Shown: piece by piece, positions 9,289 through 17,660 of the stretch | How the letters are laid out: each line of letters starts with the position of its first letter | Position numbering within the stretch: the first letter of the stretch is position 1 | DNA from: Clostridiaceae bacterium | GTDB taxonomy: Bacteria > Bacillota > Clostridia > Saccharofermentanales > DTU023 | Length of the DNA stretch: 64,000 nt | NCBI GenBank assembly: GCA_012838795.1 | Contig: DUOO01000020.1 | Location: 1-64,000, forward strand | Direction: 5' to 3' | Program-made: the position numbers and the translations under genes | Notes under the pieces: generated by a model | Told to the model about the DNA's origin: nothing | Databases searched by the model: none | Seen by the model: the letters and a program-made list of their open reading frames with translations, nothing else

Positions 9289-9969
9289 TTAGATTATCGG
9301 ATCGGCTTTTGGTGTACCGGCTTTACGCGGAAAGCGTTTCGGTGTTGAAGATATTTTTTGAATTAATATCAGGCAGCACTCTGCACCGCTGACCGGCAGC
9401 CTTAATTTCCAAAGATCAGCAATATCACCGCCTAAAATATTAATCGCTTTTTCAGCTTGTTCGATTTCCGAATCAGCCTGCCCCTTCATCGCAATAAAAT
9501 ATCCGTCAAGTTTGACGAAGGGAAGGCAGTATTCTGCTAAAACATTAAGCGGTGCAACTGCTCTGGCTGTTGCAATATCAAATTTCTCACGTAATTCAGG
9601 TTTCCGGGCAGCATCTTCCGCTCTGGCATGGACCATCTGAGTTTTCCTTTGTAAGTTCAATCCGGTCAAACAATCATCTAAAAAATTCAGACGTTTTTTT
9701 GTTGCATCAAGTAAACAAAGATTTATTTCCGGCCGAGCTATCTTTAAGGGAATTCCCGGCAAACCGGCTCCCGTACCGACATCTATTAATTTCAAATCGG
9801 AATCCGGCGGTAAAACCGACAACAGGGTCAAACTGTCAAATAAATGTAGTTCGGCAACTGATGGGGGATCGGTAATTGCAGTCAGATTCATCACTTCGTT
9901 TTTTTTAAGTAAATCATAAAAATATTGTACGAAAAGCTCTTTTAGTCTGTTGTGAAAAAGTAAACTCAC
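9289..9969 (-). CDS. rsmG: 16S rRNA (guanine-527-N7)-methyltransferase, apparently frameshifted near its start
   Basis: RsmG methylates G527 of 16S rRNA using S-adenosylmethionine. The open frame (226 aa) has the family core: MNLTAITDP, LHLFDSLT, the SAM-binding DVGTGAGLPGIPL and a typical C-terminus. The only start in this frame is a GTG at 9969 with no ribosome site; it directly follows an in-frame stop, and the N-terminus is about ten residues short. A second frame beginning at a GTG at 10027, with GGAG seven bases upstream, encodes the missing N-terminal helix and runs into the gene's frame across the A5 run at 9955-9959. One base fewer there would join them. Either the gene is broken, or it shifts frame, or there is an assembly error. 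It is last in the rpmH operon. Confidence 0.8.
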   Translation of the reverse strand: MSLLFHNRLKELFVQYFYDLLKKNEVMNLTAITDPPSVAELHLFDSLTLLSVLPPDSDLKLIDVGTGAGLPGIPLKIARPEINLCLLDATKKRLNFLDDCLTGLNLQRKTQMVHARAEDAARKPELREKFDIATARAVAPLNVLAEYCLPFVKLDGYFIAMKGQADSEIEQAEKAINILGGDIADLWKLRLPVSGAECCLILIQKISSTPKRFPRKAGTPKADPII

Positions 9970-10027
9970 TATAGTCTAAAATGTTTTGAAATTCTCTGCG
10001 TAAATTTTCTCTTAGTTGTTCTGCCAC
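9914..10027 (-). pseudogene. rsmG: Out-of-frame N-terminus of rsmG
   Basis: A 37-codon reading starts at GTG 10027 with a good ribosome site (GGAG at 10038-10035, 7-nt spacing). It begins MAEQLRENLRREFQ and continues as a helix that fits the usual RsmG N-terminus, then stops at 9914. It overlaps the main rsmG frame. Removing one T (minus strand) from the run at 9955-9959 gives a fused protein of about 245 aa, within the family's normal size. Confidence 0.65.
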
Positions 10028-10104
10028 TATTTAACTCCGATTTGTTTTTCATTATGTCTCAGAAAGTATTTATCTGTACTGAAATCAATTGACCTGTATT
10101 AATA

Positions 10105-12039
10105 TTAATTTTGTCTGCGAGATTGCTCTTCAAGTGCCACTAATAAGACGGAAATATCTGCAGGTGAAACTCCGGAAATACGACCGGCTTGACCCACCGA
10201 TAGAGGCCTTAAAGCAGTCAATTTTTGTTTTGCTTCTTCTCGCAAGCCTGAAATTGCCATAAAATCCATATTTGCAGGAATTTTGCGTTTTTCCATTCTT
10301 TGAAAACGTTCAATTCTTTCCTGCTCAACTTTGATATAACCCTCATATTTGATCTCAACTTCAACACTGAATCTTTCAGCATAATTTAGATCAGGTCTTC
10401 CCGGATCAACAGATGCCAAATCTTCATAATTGATTTCCGGTCTGCGTAATAGTTCCGCCAAACTCACATTACCGGTTTTAATTGCACTGTTTTTGTTCGC
10501 CAATAGTTCTCTCAACTCTCCGGTATACGGAATTCTTGTTTTATGAAAACGTTCAATCTCGGCATCGACCCGATTTATTTTTGCTTGAAATTCACGATAA
10601 CGCTCTTCGGAGATCAAGCCGATTTGATATCCTATTTCGGTTAAACGTCGATCCGCATTATCTTGACGTAAAATTAAACGATACTCGGCACGGCCGGTCA
10701 TCATACGATAAGGTTCATTCGTTCCTTTCGTAACCAAGTCATCAATCAAAACTCCGATATAAGCATCAGAACGTTTTAAAATAACAGGCTCCCGGTCAAT
10801 AATTGCCCTGGCAGCATTGATTCCGGCAATCAAACCCATTGCCGCAGCTTCTTCATAACCGGAAGATCCGTTGACCTGTCCGGCGAAATATAGTCCTTCA
10901 ACTGTTTTAGACTCCAAAGATAATTGTAAAGAAGTAGGATCTATCAAATCATATTCAATTGCATATCCTATCCTCATAATTTCAGCTTTTTCCAAACCGG
11001 GAATTGTTTTTAACATTTTATGTTGCACATCTTGCGGCATTGAACTGGAAAGTCCGGCAGCATAATATTCATCTGTGCCCAGTCCGGTAGGCTCAAGAAA
11101 AACGTGATGCGTTTCATGATGCGGAAATTTTACATACTTATCTTCTAAAGAAGGGCAATAGCGCGGACCTGGTCCTTTGATAACTCCGCTGTAAAGCGGT
11201 GAACGATCAATATTATCCATGAAAAGCTCTTGAGTTGCTTTACTGGTCCACGTCATGTAGCAAGGTAATTTAGCTTTCGGTTCCCAATTCGGATCAGCTT
11301 CATTTTCAAAACTGAAAGGCAAGGATATTTCATCGTTACCCTGAATATCGCATTGACTATAATCAATTGAACGTCCGTTAATTCTGACCGGAGTACCGGT
11401 TTTAAAACGTTTCAGCGGAATTTGCAATTCGCGTAAAGTATCACTCAAACCGTGTGCGGCTGACAAGCCGTCCGGACCGCTATCATAGATTGCATCACCG
11501 ATAATAACTTTACTGTCTAAAAATGTACCGCTGGCTATAATTACTTTATGTGCCAGATAGTGCATACCGTCTTTAGCTATTGCACCACATATTTTAACTT
11601 TTTGGTCCGCCTCAGGAATTTCATATATCAGATCAACAATTTCAGCTTGAATCAAATACAGGTTCGGCTGTTGCTCCAAACGATGTTTTATTTCAGCCTG
11701 ATAGGCTTTACGGTCAATTTGTGCCCTTGAAGAAATAACGGCCGGACCTTTTGAAGAATTGAGTAAACGGAACTGAATCGTATGCAGATCTGCCGCTTTG
11801 CCCATTTCTCCGCCTAAAGCATCTATCTCACGCACCAGCTGACCTTTAGCCGTTCCGCCGATATTGGGATTGCAGGGCAAGTTGGCTATACTTTCCAAAG
11901 TCATAGTGAAAAGAGCGGTTTTCATGCCTAATCTCGAAGCGGCAAAAGCTGCTTCTACTCCGGCATGACCGGCTCCTACTACAATTACATCATATTTACC
12001 TGCATACCAAATATCCGATTTTAAATCTGATTTTTTCAT
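10105..12039 (-). CDS. mnmG: tRNA uridine-34 5-carboxymethylaminomethyl modification enzyme MnmG (GidA)
   Basis: MnmG is the FAD- and folate-dependent partner of MnmE in modifying the wobble uridine of several tRNAs. The 644-aa product opens with the FAD-binding [19 protein letters not shown] at about 20-38 and has the family motifs [22 protein letters not shown], and [15 protein letters not shown] followed by [17 protein letters not shown]. Its length is slightly above the usual 620-635. It lies between mnmE (76 bp upstream) and rsmG in the conserved order of the operon. Confidence 0.97.
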   Translation of the reverse strand: MKKSDLKSDIWYAGKYDVIVVGAGHAGVEAAFAASRLGMKTALFTMTLESIANLPCNPNIGGTAKGQLVREIDALGGEMGKAADLHTIQFRLLNSSKGPAVISSRAQIDRKAYQAEIKHRLEQQPNLYLIQAEIVDLIYEIPEADQKVKICGAIAKDGMHYLAHKVIIASGTFLDSKVIIGDAIYDSGPDGLSAAHGLSDTLRELQIPLKRFKTGTPVRINGRSIDYSQCDIQGNDEISLPFSFENEADPNWEPKAKLPCYMTWTSKATQELFMDNIDRSPLYSGVIKGPGPRYCPSLEDKYVKFPHHETHHVFLEPTGLGTDEYYAAGLSSSMPQDVQHKMLKTIPGLEKAEIMRIGYAIEYDLIDPTSLQLSLESKTVEGLYFAGQVNGSSGYEEAAAMGLIAGINAARAIIDREPVILKRSDAYIGVLIDDLVTKGTNEPYRMMTGRAEYRLILRQDNADRRLTEIGYQIGLISEERYREFQAKINRVDAEIERFHKTRIPYTGELRELLANKNSAIKTGNVSLAELLRRPEINYEDLASVDPGRPDLNYAERFSVEVEIKYEGYIKVEQERIERFQRMEKRKIPANMDFMAISGLREEAKQKLTALRPLSVGQAGRISGVSPADISVLLVALEEQSRRQN

Positions 12040-12115
12040 AAAAAGTTTTACCTTGAATCTCCGTTGATGAGCTAGTCTGTATTAATATTAACCTGATGTT
12101 TCACCTTTTCATCAG

Positions 12116-13555
12116 TTATTTTCCTACACAAAAAGCAGAAAATATGGTTTCAATCAATTCTTCAGATACTTGATCTCCGGTCAACTCCGCCAATTCTTCT
12201 GCAGCAGCTTGCAATAAGCCGGAAATTAAATCCAAAGGAATTTCCAGCTCAAAAGCTTGCTCTGCTTGACGAACTTGTTCCAGAGTTTTTTGTAAGATGC
12301 GATGATGACGCAAATGAGTAATCATAATTGAATCACCTTCCGAATCTCCCAGACTTTCAAAGAAATATAAAATATATTTTTTTATAGATTCAGCATTTTG
12401 ATCTTTGAATTTAGAAAAATCCAAAATATCTAATTTATGATCTAAAGTAGAAACATGCTGATTAAGCCAAGCAGATAGTTTTTGATGATCCGGTAAATCT
12501 TGTTTGCCGGCAATCAAGACAATTTTTTTGTTTTGCTCAAGTAAACTCTTAATTTCTTTCAAATCTTCAAACCACAACTCTTCGTTTTCCGGCGAAAAAA
12601 TGTAAATAATCAAATCTGATTTTTCAATTGCCTGATATGCACGTTCAATACCTTCTTTTTCAACAATATCATCAGTAGCTCTCAAACCTGCCGTATCGGT
12701 AATCACAACTGATAAACCTTGCAAAACAATTTGTGCCTCAATAATATCCCGGGTTGTGCCGGGAATTGCTGTTACAATCGCTTTTTCTTCGCCTACGATC
12801 AGATTGAGCAATGAAGATTTACCTACATTCGGACGGCCGGCAATTACAACATGCAGGCCTTCACGTACAATTCTGCCTTGGGTAAAACTGGCAACAGCAC
12901 TATTTAAAGTCCGATCGACTTGATTGAGTGCAGATAAAATATCCGCTCTTTGTTCAGGTGTATCTTCATTTTCCGGAAATTCAATAATCATCTCGATTTG
13001 AGCCATAATCTGATACAGATTTTTTCGCACATCCTGAATTTCCTTTGCAAGCATACCACGCAATTGTTGTAATGCAACTTGATTTTGACGGCTTGATTCC
13101 GCTGAAATCATGTCCATTACACCTTCTGCCTCGGTCAAATCTAATTTTCCGTTGATAAATGCACGTCGTGAGAATTCACCGGGTCCGGCGGGCACAGCCC
13201 CGAGAGCAAAAACACTCTCCAAGATGGCTTGTTTAACATAGTGACCGCCGTGGCAGGAAATTTCATAGAGATCCTCACCGGTATATGAGTTTGGTGCAGC
13301 AAAATAAGTGAGAACTACTTGATCAATAATATTACATTGTTCAGAATCATACCAATAACCTACACCAACTGTATAAGGTTTCATTTCCAAAGCAGTTTTA
13401 AATCGTTTGCTCAGGGGTTTAAAAAGGTGATCGCAAATTCGACCTGATTCCTTTCCGCTCAGCCTGATTACAGCAAGACCGCTGACTCCTGCAGGTGTAG
13501 AAACAGCGGCTATTGTGGCCGCTGTTGTTTGAGTTTTGTTATTCAAATTATTCAT
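12116..13555 (-). CDS. mnmE: tRNA modification GTPase MnmE (TrmE)
   Basis: MnmE is a K+-activated GTPase that works with MnmG on tRNA wobble uridines. The 479-aa product has the N-terminal folate-binding domain (TIAAVSTPAGVSGLAVIRLSG), an inserted G domain with GRPNVGKSS (G1), the GTTRD switch, DTAGLR (G3) and a G4-like GKQD, and it ends in the diagnostic FCVGK whose Cys is conserved. It lies 27 bp downstream of jag. All catalytic landmarks are present. Confidence 0.97.
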   Translation of the reverse strand: MNNLNNKTQTTAATIAAVSTPAGVSGLAVIRLSGKESGRICDHLFKPLSKRFKTALEMKPYTVGVGYWYDSEQCNIIDQVVLTYFAAPNSYTGEDLYEISCHGGHYVKQAILESVFALGAVPAGPGEFSRRAFINGKLDLTEAEGVMDMISAESSRQNQVALQQLRGMLAKEIQDVRKNLYQIMAQIEMIIEFPENEDTPEQRADILSALNQVDRTLNSAVASFTQGRIVREGLHVVIAGRPNVGKSSLLNLIVGEEKAIVTAIPGTTRDIIEAQIVLQGLSVVITDTAGLRATDDIVEKEGIERAYQAIEKSDLIIYIFSPENEELWFEDLKEIKSLLEQNKKIVLIAGKQDLPDHQKLSAWLNQHVSTLDHKLDILDFSKFKDQNAESIKKYILYFFESLGDSEGDSIMITHLRHHRILQKTLEQVRQAEQAFELEIPLDLISGLLQAAAEELAELTGDQVSEELIETIFSAFCVGK

Positions 13556-13582
13556 TGATCGTTTTTACTATTCTCAGTTTGC

Positions 13583-14311
13583 TTATTCGTTATCATCAGG
13601 AGCGATTACTACACAACGTTCCGGCTCTTTTCCTTCACTATATGTTTTAACACCTTGATAATCTTGTAAAGCAATATGTACTTGTCTGCGCTCAGCCGGT
13701 GACATCGGCTTCAAAGTAAATCTTTTGCCTGTACGCAAAACACGATCTGCAGAACGTCTGGCATTGTGTGCCATGTTTTTAATTCTGCGTTCACGATAAC
13801 CACCGATATCCAAGGAAACTCTGGTATATTCTTCACGATTTTTATTAACAGCTAAAATCGTCAAATATTGTAAAGCGTCAAGCGTTTCTCCTCTGCGACC
13901 GATTGCTCCGCCTACATTCTCGCCAACAATATTCAGATGTAAAGTACCTTCTTCGTCAAAATAAGATGACATTTTGCCGTGAATACCGAGATTTTGCATA
14001 ATTGAAGCAATAAATTTCACCGCAGATTGCTCAATCTCTTCTTGTTCTTCTATGGTCATTTCAACAACTTCGGTTGTTTCATCATCCACAAATTCATCTT
14101 CAATCATTGAATCAACTTCCGATGATTCTGTTTCTTCAATTGCGGAAATACGTACGATTGCATCTTTGCGGCCAAAACCGAATAATCCGCCACTGTCTCC
14201 TTCATCTAAAATTTCAATTTTCGCATCCGCTTCCGAGATGCCAAGTTCTGCTATTCCTTTTTTTATCGCATCTTCAACAGTGCGTGCAGAAACTTCTATT
14301 GCTTGTGTCAT
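13583..14311 (-). CDS. jag: RNA-binding protein Jag/KhpB
   Basis: This cytoplasmic RNA-binding protein is linked to cell-envelope control in Gram-positives. The 242-aa product has a Jag-N domain (residues 1-55, ending in GGLFGFGRKDA), an acidic linker, a KH domain with the GRRGETLDALQYL loop at about 147-160, and a C-terminal R3H-type segment (about 170-240). Its ATG overlaps the yidC stop codon as ATGA, indicating translational coupling. This yidC-jag pair is standard near rpmH. Confidence 0.95.
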   Translation of the reverse strand: MTQAIEVSARTVEDAIKKGIAELGISEADAKIEILDEGDSGGLFGFGRKDAIVRISAIEETESSEVDSMIEDEFVDDETTEVVEMTIEEQEEIEQSAVKFIASIMQNLGIHGKMSSYFDEEGTLHLNIVGENVGGAIGRRGETLDALQYLTILAVNKNREEYTRVSLDIGGYRERRIKNMAHNARRSADRVLRTGKRFTLKPMSPAERRQVHIALQDYQGVKTYSEGKEPERCVVIAPDDNE

Positions 14312-15327
14312 CTTGAACTTCTCCTTTTATTGTAACTCTGATTGTTCTTTTCCATAGCAAGTCTGAAAGGTTTGGTATAAAAACAGTAAATAAATAATGA
14401 TTGGGCTATACCCATAATGCTATTAATAACCCAGTAAATCCCCATTGCCGATGGCAAGGTAAACATCGTCCAAATCATGATCACGATCATAAAGATATTC
14501 ATGCCCTTCATCATTCCCGGATTGGAATTATCTTTCGGAGTTTGGGCTGCTCTCGCAGGATTCTGTTTTGCACGTTCAATTTCAGCTTTATCGACGATCT
14601 TGACTTGTGATGTTTTACGAGTTAAAGCCATCTGAATAATCATAGCGATGATTGTGAGTATCGGTAAAATCAATAGCGGTAAATACACTGGCCAATCACT
14701 GCCGAAAATCTGAGCCGGTTTCCATGATGGTGTCATGCCGAGATTTATACCGAAAAAATCCAAACTAATCAATTGATTAACTTTGAGGTAGCCTTTATCA
14801 ACGACATCTCCCAAAGCTCCGGCGTTGTTTTGCAGAACAGATAGAATCGGAATGTCCGAACGCTGCATCATTTTCGCGGCAGTTTCACTGACTAAATTAT
14901 TATTAGTTATATATTCACCGATTTTCGCAATGTTCTCAAGACTTACGCCACCGATATAATGTAATGGTTGTTGAAATATTCTGAAAACCGGCAAGATGAA
15001 AAGCAATCTCAAAATTGAAGGCAAACAACCTCCGGCAAGTGAAACACCATTTTGCTTAAATAATTCGGCTTGCAGTTGTTGCTGCATTTGAGGATCATCA
15101 GGGTACAAGCGTTTAATTTCATTAATCTCATCTTGCAAACCTTGTTGCTTCAGCATACTCTTTTGAGATTTAACTGAGAACGGAATTAAGATAACATTTA
15201 ATAAAATAGTAAAAACTATGATTACTAAACCATAGTTTTCTAACCAGGCATACAAATTCCGGAGAATCCAACCGAATAAATTATACAGCGGATCCATAAT
15301 CCCCATCATAACAGGTAGAGTTGGCAT
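14308..15327 (-). CDS. yidC: Membrane protein insertase YidC/OxaI
   Basis: YidC inserts and folds membrane proteins, alone or with SecYEG. The product (339 aa) has five or so membrane segments, beginning at about 24-50, and the hydrophilic hairpin between the first two (KSQKSMLKQQGLQDEINEIKR). There is no lipobox, so it is not of the SpoIIIJ lipoprotein form. The first possible ATG (15333) is one base from the ribosome site AAAGGAG; the second, at 15327, has ideal 7-nt spacing and is preferred. It overlaps jag by 4 nt and follows yidD by 28 bp. Confidence 0.95.
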   Translation of the reverse strand: MPTLPVMMGIMDPLYNLFGWILRNLYAWLENYGLVIIVFTILLNVILIPFSVKSQKSMLKQQGLQDEINEIKRLYPDDPQMQQQLQAELFKQNGVSLAGGCLPSILRLLFILPVFRIFQQPLHYIGGVSLENIAKIGEYITNNNLVSETAAKMMQRSDIPILSVLQNNAGALGDVVDKGYLKVNQLISLDFFGINLGMTPSWKPAQIFGSDWPVYLPLLILPILTIIAMIIQMALTRKTSQVKIVDKAEIERAKQNPARAAQTPKDNSNPGMMKGMNIFMIVIMIWTMFTLPSAMGIYWVINSIMGIAQSLFIYCFYTKPFRLAMEKNNQSYNKRRSSR

Positions 15328-15355
15328 TAACATACTCCTTTAAGTATCACTATTT

Positions 15356-15580
15356 TTATTTTTTTCTGGTCGGAACAGGATCATATCCTCCCCGACTAAA
15401 CGGATTACATCTCAGTATACGCCAAATCGATAGAAATATTCCTCTGATAAATCCCCAAGTTTGAATTGCTTCTATTGCATATTGTGAGCAAGTTGGAGAA
15501 TATCTGCAACGCGGCGGCATATTAGGAGAAATACTTCTCTGGTATAATCTTATTAATTTTATTGCCCATTTTCCCAACAT
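15356..15580 (-). CDS. yidD: Membrane protein insertion efficiency factor YidD
   Basis: This small peripheral membrane protein assists YidC. The 74-aa product matches the family closely: a hydrophobic N-terminus ([21 protein letters not shown]), the [11 protein letters not shown] motif, and [14 protein letters not shown] near the end. Its position between rnpA and yidC is the conserved one, 16 bp after rnpA. Confidence 0.97.
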   Translation of the reverse strand: MLGKWAIKLIRLYQRSISPNMPPRCRYSPTCSQYAIEAIQTWGFIRGIFLSIWRILRCNPFSRGGYDPVPTRKK

Positions 15581-15596
15581 AGTTCAGGTTCACTTA

Positions 15597-15950
15597 TTAA
15601 ACATATGCAGAATTCGGACAAAATATCTTGGCTTCTCTGATCATTCTGTTCCAAGCAAGCAGTAAATTGTGATAATTAGTATCTTGCGGCAAAAATCTGC
15701 CAACAATAACTAAGTCATACCCCGGACATATTTCAAGCTCGGTTGCCCTATATATTTCACGCAACCAACGTTTAACTTGATTTCGTTTCACACTTCCTTT
15801 AACTTGTTTGGAAACAGTTATTCCTAACATCAAACGGTTATCATTACGTGGTCTGACATAGAGAGTAAGATGTTTTGTATTATAATATGTTCCTTTACGA
15901 AACACACGATTAAATTCATAATTCATCTTCAGCATCTCTGTTCGTTTCAT
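15597..15950 (-). CDS. rnpA: Ribonuclease P protein component
   Basis: This basic protein is the cofactor of the RNase P ribozyme, which cuts tRNA 5' leaders. The 117-aa product has the family's FxxVFRKG start and the RNR-type motif as VKRNQVKRWLRE at about 55-66 (the middle Arg of the usual RNR is Gln here). The ATG at 15950 is preferred because AAGGTGG precedes it; a GTG nine bases upstream would place that site inside the gene. It is the second gene of the operon after rpmH. Confidence 0.95.
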   Translation of the reverse strand: MKRTEMLKMNYEFNRVFRKGTYYNTKHLTLYVRPRNDNRLMLGITVSKQVKGSVKRNQVKRWLREIYRATELEICPGYDLVIVGRFLPQDTNYHNLLLAWNRMIREAKIFCPNSAYV

Positions 15951-16010
15951 GCTGACCACCTTAACATCGGATCACTTTAATTCTGAAATATTATTCAAGT
16001 ACATAAATAT

Positions 16011-16055
16011 GAAGAAAGCCTCACATAGTAAGGTATTATGCGGAGAGCTTTCTTC
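16011..16055 (-). promoter_or_regulatory. Hairpin spanning the rpmH stop codon
   Basis: GAAGAAAGC (16011-16019) pairs with GCTTTCTTC (16047-16055), a perfect 9-bp stem with a 27-nt loop covering the end of rpmH. No T-run follows on the minus strand. It may be an RNA-processing or stability element that lets rpmH be made in excess over rnpA. Confidence 0.4.
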
Positions 16056-16173
16056 TGCCTTTGGCACGTCTGCTTTTGAGTACTCTTCTGCCGCCGGAAG
16101 TGCTCATGCGTTTACGGAAACCATGAACACGTTTACGTTTGCGTTTTTTGGGCTGATATGTTCTTTTTGGCAT
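16036..16173 (-). CDS. rpmH: 50S ribosomal protein L34
   Basis: L34 is a small, very basic protein of the large ribosomal subunit. Translated directly, the 45-codon frame starts [19 protein letters not shown], contains [17 protein letters not shown] and ends KGRRKLSA, a full-length L34. GGAGGTG stands 7 bases upstream of the ATG. It is the first gene of the operon and is read from the promoter at 16214-16242. dnaA, which often lies divergently next to rpmH, is not here. Confidence 0.98.
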   Translation of the reverse strand: MPKRTYQPKKRKRKRVHGFRKRMSTSGGRRVLKSRRAKGRRKLSA

Positions 16174-16213
16174 TTGTAATCACCTCCCAAAGTCTTGTTC
16201 GTTCAGCTTTAAG

Positions 16214-16242
16214 ATTATACAAGCTGGCTACATGCAAGTCAA
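16214..16242 (-). promoter_or_regulatory. Strong sigma-A promoter of the rpmH operon
   Basis: On the minus strand TTGACT (16242-16237), a 17-bp spacer and TATAAT (16219-16214) form a near-consensus vegetative promoter. Transcription should start near 16207, about 34 bases before the rpmH start codon. No other promoter this good was seen before rsmG, so the eight genes probably share it. Confidence 0.85.
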
Positions 16243-16316
16243 ATATAACAATTGACAGTTTTCAAGAATTTTTATATCTTATTTTCGAAATCTGCTGAAT
16301 ATTAATTATACAAAAA

Positions 16317-16778
16317 TCAAATTTCAATTCTGCTGATTTCTTTAATATCCAAGATGATCTCTTTTTCGATTCTCTGATTATCTTTTTTTACATCAGCTGC
16401 CGTTTTAACTAGTTTCACCGGAATATTACTTTGCAGATTTCTTTTGTTTTTATTTTTTTTCTGTTGAGTCTTAAATGTTTGTCGCTTATCTGATTGTGTT
16501 TTGTCTGATATTATTACTGTTTGCTGAACACCGACTGTTTTTCTTGCGGGTTGACTGTTATCTGTTTTCGGCGTTTGACCTCCGGTATTTTGTTTGGCAA
16601 TCTGTTTTTTATTGATCACATTACGCTTTCTTTGTGATCTTCGATTTCTGTTTTGCCGATTTCGTTTTACTTGATTCCTCTTTTTCGGTTCGGCTTCCGA
16701 ACCGAACGTATATTGCTTAACTTCAGTTACAGGTGTTGCTGTAACACTATACTCTTTTTTTCTTTCTTGATTACTCAT
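16317..16778 (-). CDS. Small, very basic, probably disordered protein
   Basis: I do not recognise this protein. The 153-aa product is dominated by Lys, Arg, Asn and Gln (for example KRNRQNRNRRSQRKRN at about 38-53), with no membrane segment or Cys, and a short helical, more acidic C-terminus (EKEIILDIKEISRIEI). The composition suggests binding to RNA or the ribosome. Reading from the ATG at 16778 avoids a 50-bp overlap with tatD; the ribosome site is weak (AATGGA). It lies between tatD and rpmH, where dnaA often sits in other genomes. It could be cotranscribed with metG-tatD. Confidence 0.6.
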   Translation of the reverse strand: MSNQERKKEYSVTATPVTEVKQYTFGSEAEPKKRNQVKRNRQNRNRRSQRKRNVINKKQIAKQNTGGQTPKTDNSQPARKTVGVQQTVIISDKTQSDKRQTFKTQQKKNKNKRNLQSNIPVKLVKTAADVKKDNQRIEKEIILDIKEISRIEI

Positions 16779-16791
16779 AAATATTCCATTC

Positions 16792-17616
16792 TTATTTGAT
16801 GTTAAATACTCTTTTCCCATTTGCAGTTGTCTGCTCAGCAATTACCTGCAGATCTTCAGAACGCAATGCAGCAATTTCCTGTCCTATGTAAGGTAAATAA
16901 GCAGACTCATTACGCCGGCCGCGCTTAGGTTCCGGTGTCAGATAAGGAGCATCGGTTTCCAACAATAATTTGTCCAAGGGAATTCTCCGGGCAATGTCTT
17001 TCGGACGTTTAGCGTTCTTATAAGTTACAGGACCGTCCAATCCAATTACAAAACCTAAAGCCATTATCAATTGTGCACTCTCCCAGCTGCCGGAAAAACA
17101 ATGTGCTACACCGGCTTCTTTTTGCAAAAAGCCCTGTTCATATGCCCGGCGCAAAATCTCATAACTGTCTTGAAAAGCTTCTCTTTCATGAATAATAACC
17201 GGCAACTGCAATTCATAAGCTAATAATAATTGTTCACGAAATACTTGCTTCTGAACATTACGGGGTGAGAGATCACGATAATAATCTAATCCCATTTCAC
17301 CTACAGCAACGATCGGATTTGCTCTGCCCGCTTTTTTGGCCTGAATTTCTGTTTTCTGATAAAGTTTTTTCAGTTTCTGAGCGGAATTTGCATTCCATCT
17401 TTTTGCATCATGCGGATGAAAACCCATTGAGCAGTATACATTTTCGTTTTGCAATGCAATTTCTGCCGCCTCTCTTGAGTCTTCCAAATAAGAAGTTGAC
17501 AGCAAAATATATTTAACACCTGCTTCTTTTGCTCTTTGGAACGTTTGAACACGATCTTCGGTAAAAGATCTGTCCTGTAAATGACAATGTGTATCAAACC
17601 ACGTTAGCTTTGACAT
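16792..17616 (-). CDS. tatD: TatD-family metal-dependent DNase
   Basis: TatD proteins are cytoplasmic TIM-barrel metal-dependent deoxyribonucleases/hydrolases. The 274-aa product has DTHCHLQD at the start, GEMGLDYYRD (metal Glu) at about 100, PVIIHERE (metal His), VAHCFSGSWE and LLETDAPYLTPEP (metal Asp) near 205. The ATG at 17616 follows GCAGGTG; an upstream TTG is less likely. It is 44 bp downstream of metG, the usual metG-tatD pairing. Confidence 0.94.
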   Translation of the reverse strand: MSKLTWFDTHCHLQDRSFTEDRVQTFQRAKEAGVKYILLSTSYLEDSREAAEIALQNENVYCSMGFHPHDAKRWNANSAQKLKKLYQKTEIQAKKAGRANPIVAVGEMGLDYYRDLSPRNVQKQVFREQLLLAYELQLPVIIHEREAFQDSYEILRRAYEQGFLQKEAGVAHCFSGSWESAQLIMALGFVIGLDGPVTYKNAKRPKDIARRIPLDKLLLETDAPYLTPEPKRGRRNESAYLPYIGQEIAALRSEDLQVIAEQTTANGKRVFNIK

Positions 17617-17660
17617 TTTTAACACCTGCCTCAATAGCTGACATCAGCAAAATTTTATCC

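Noticed and set aside
9289-9969. Programmed +1 frameshifting in rsmG
   Set aside because: The shift site lacks a slow or stop codon at the joint and any stimulatory element I can see; mutation or sequence error explains it more simply.
16174-16316. Replication origin next to rpmH
   Set aside because: No dnaA gene and no cluster of DnaA-box-like sequences was seen; the space is filled by the rpmH promoter.
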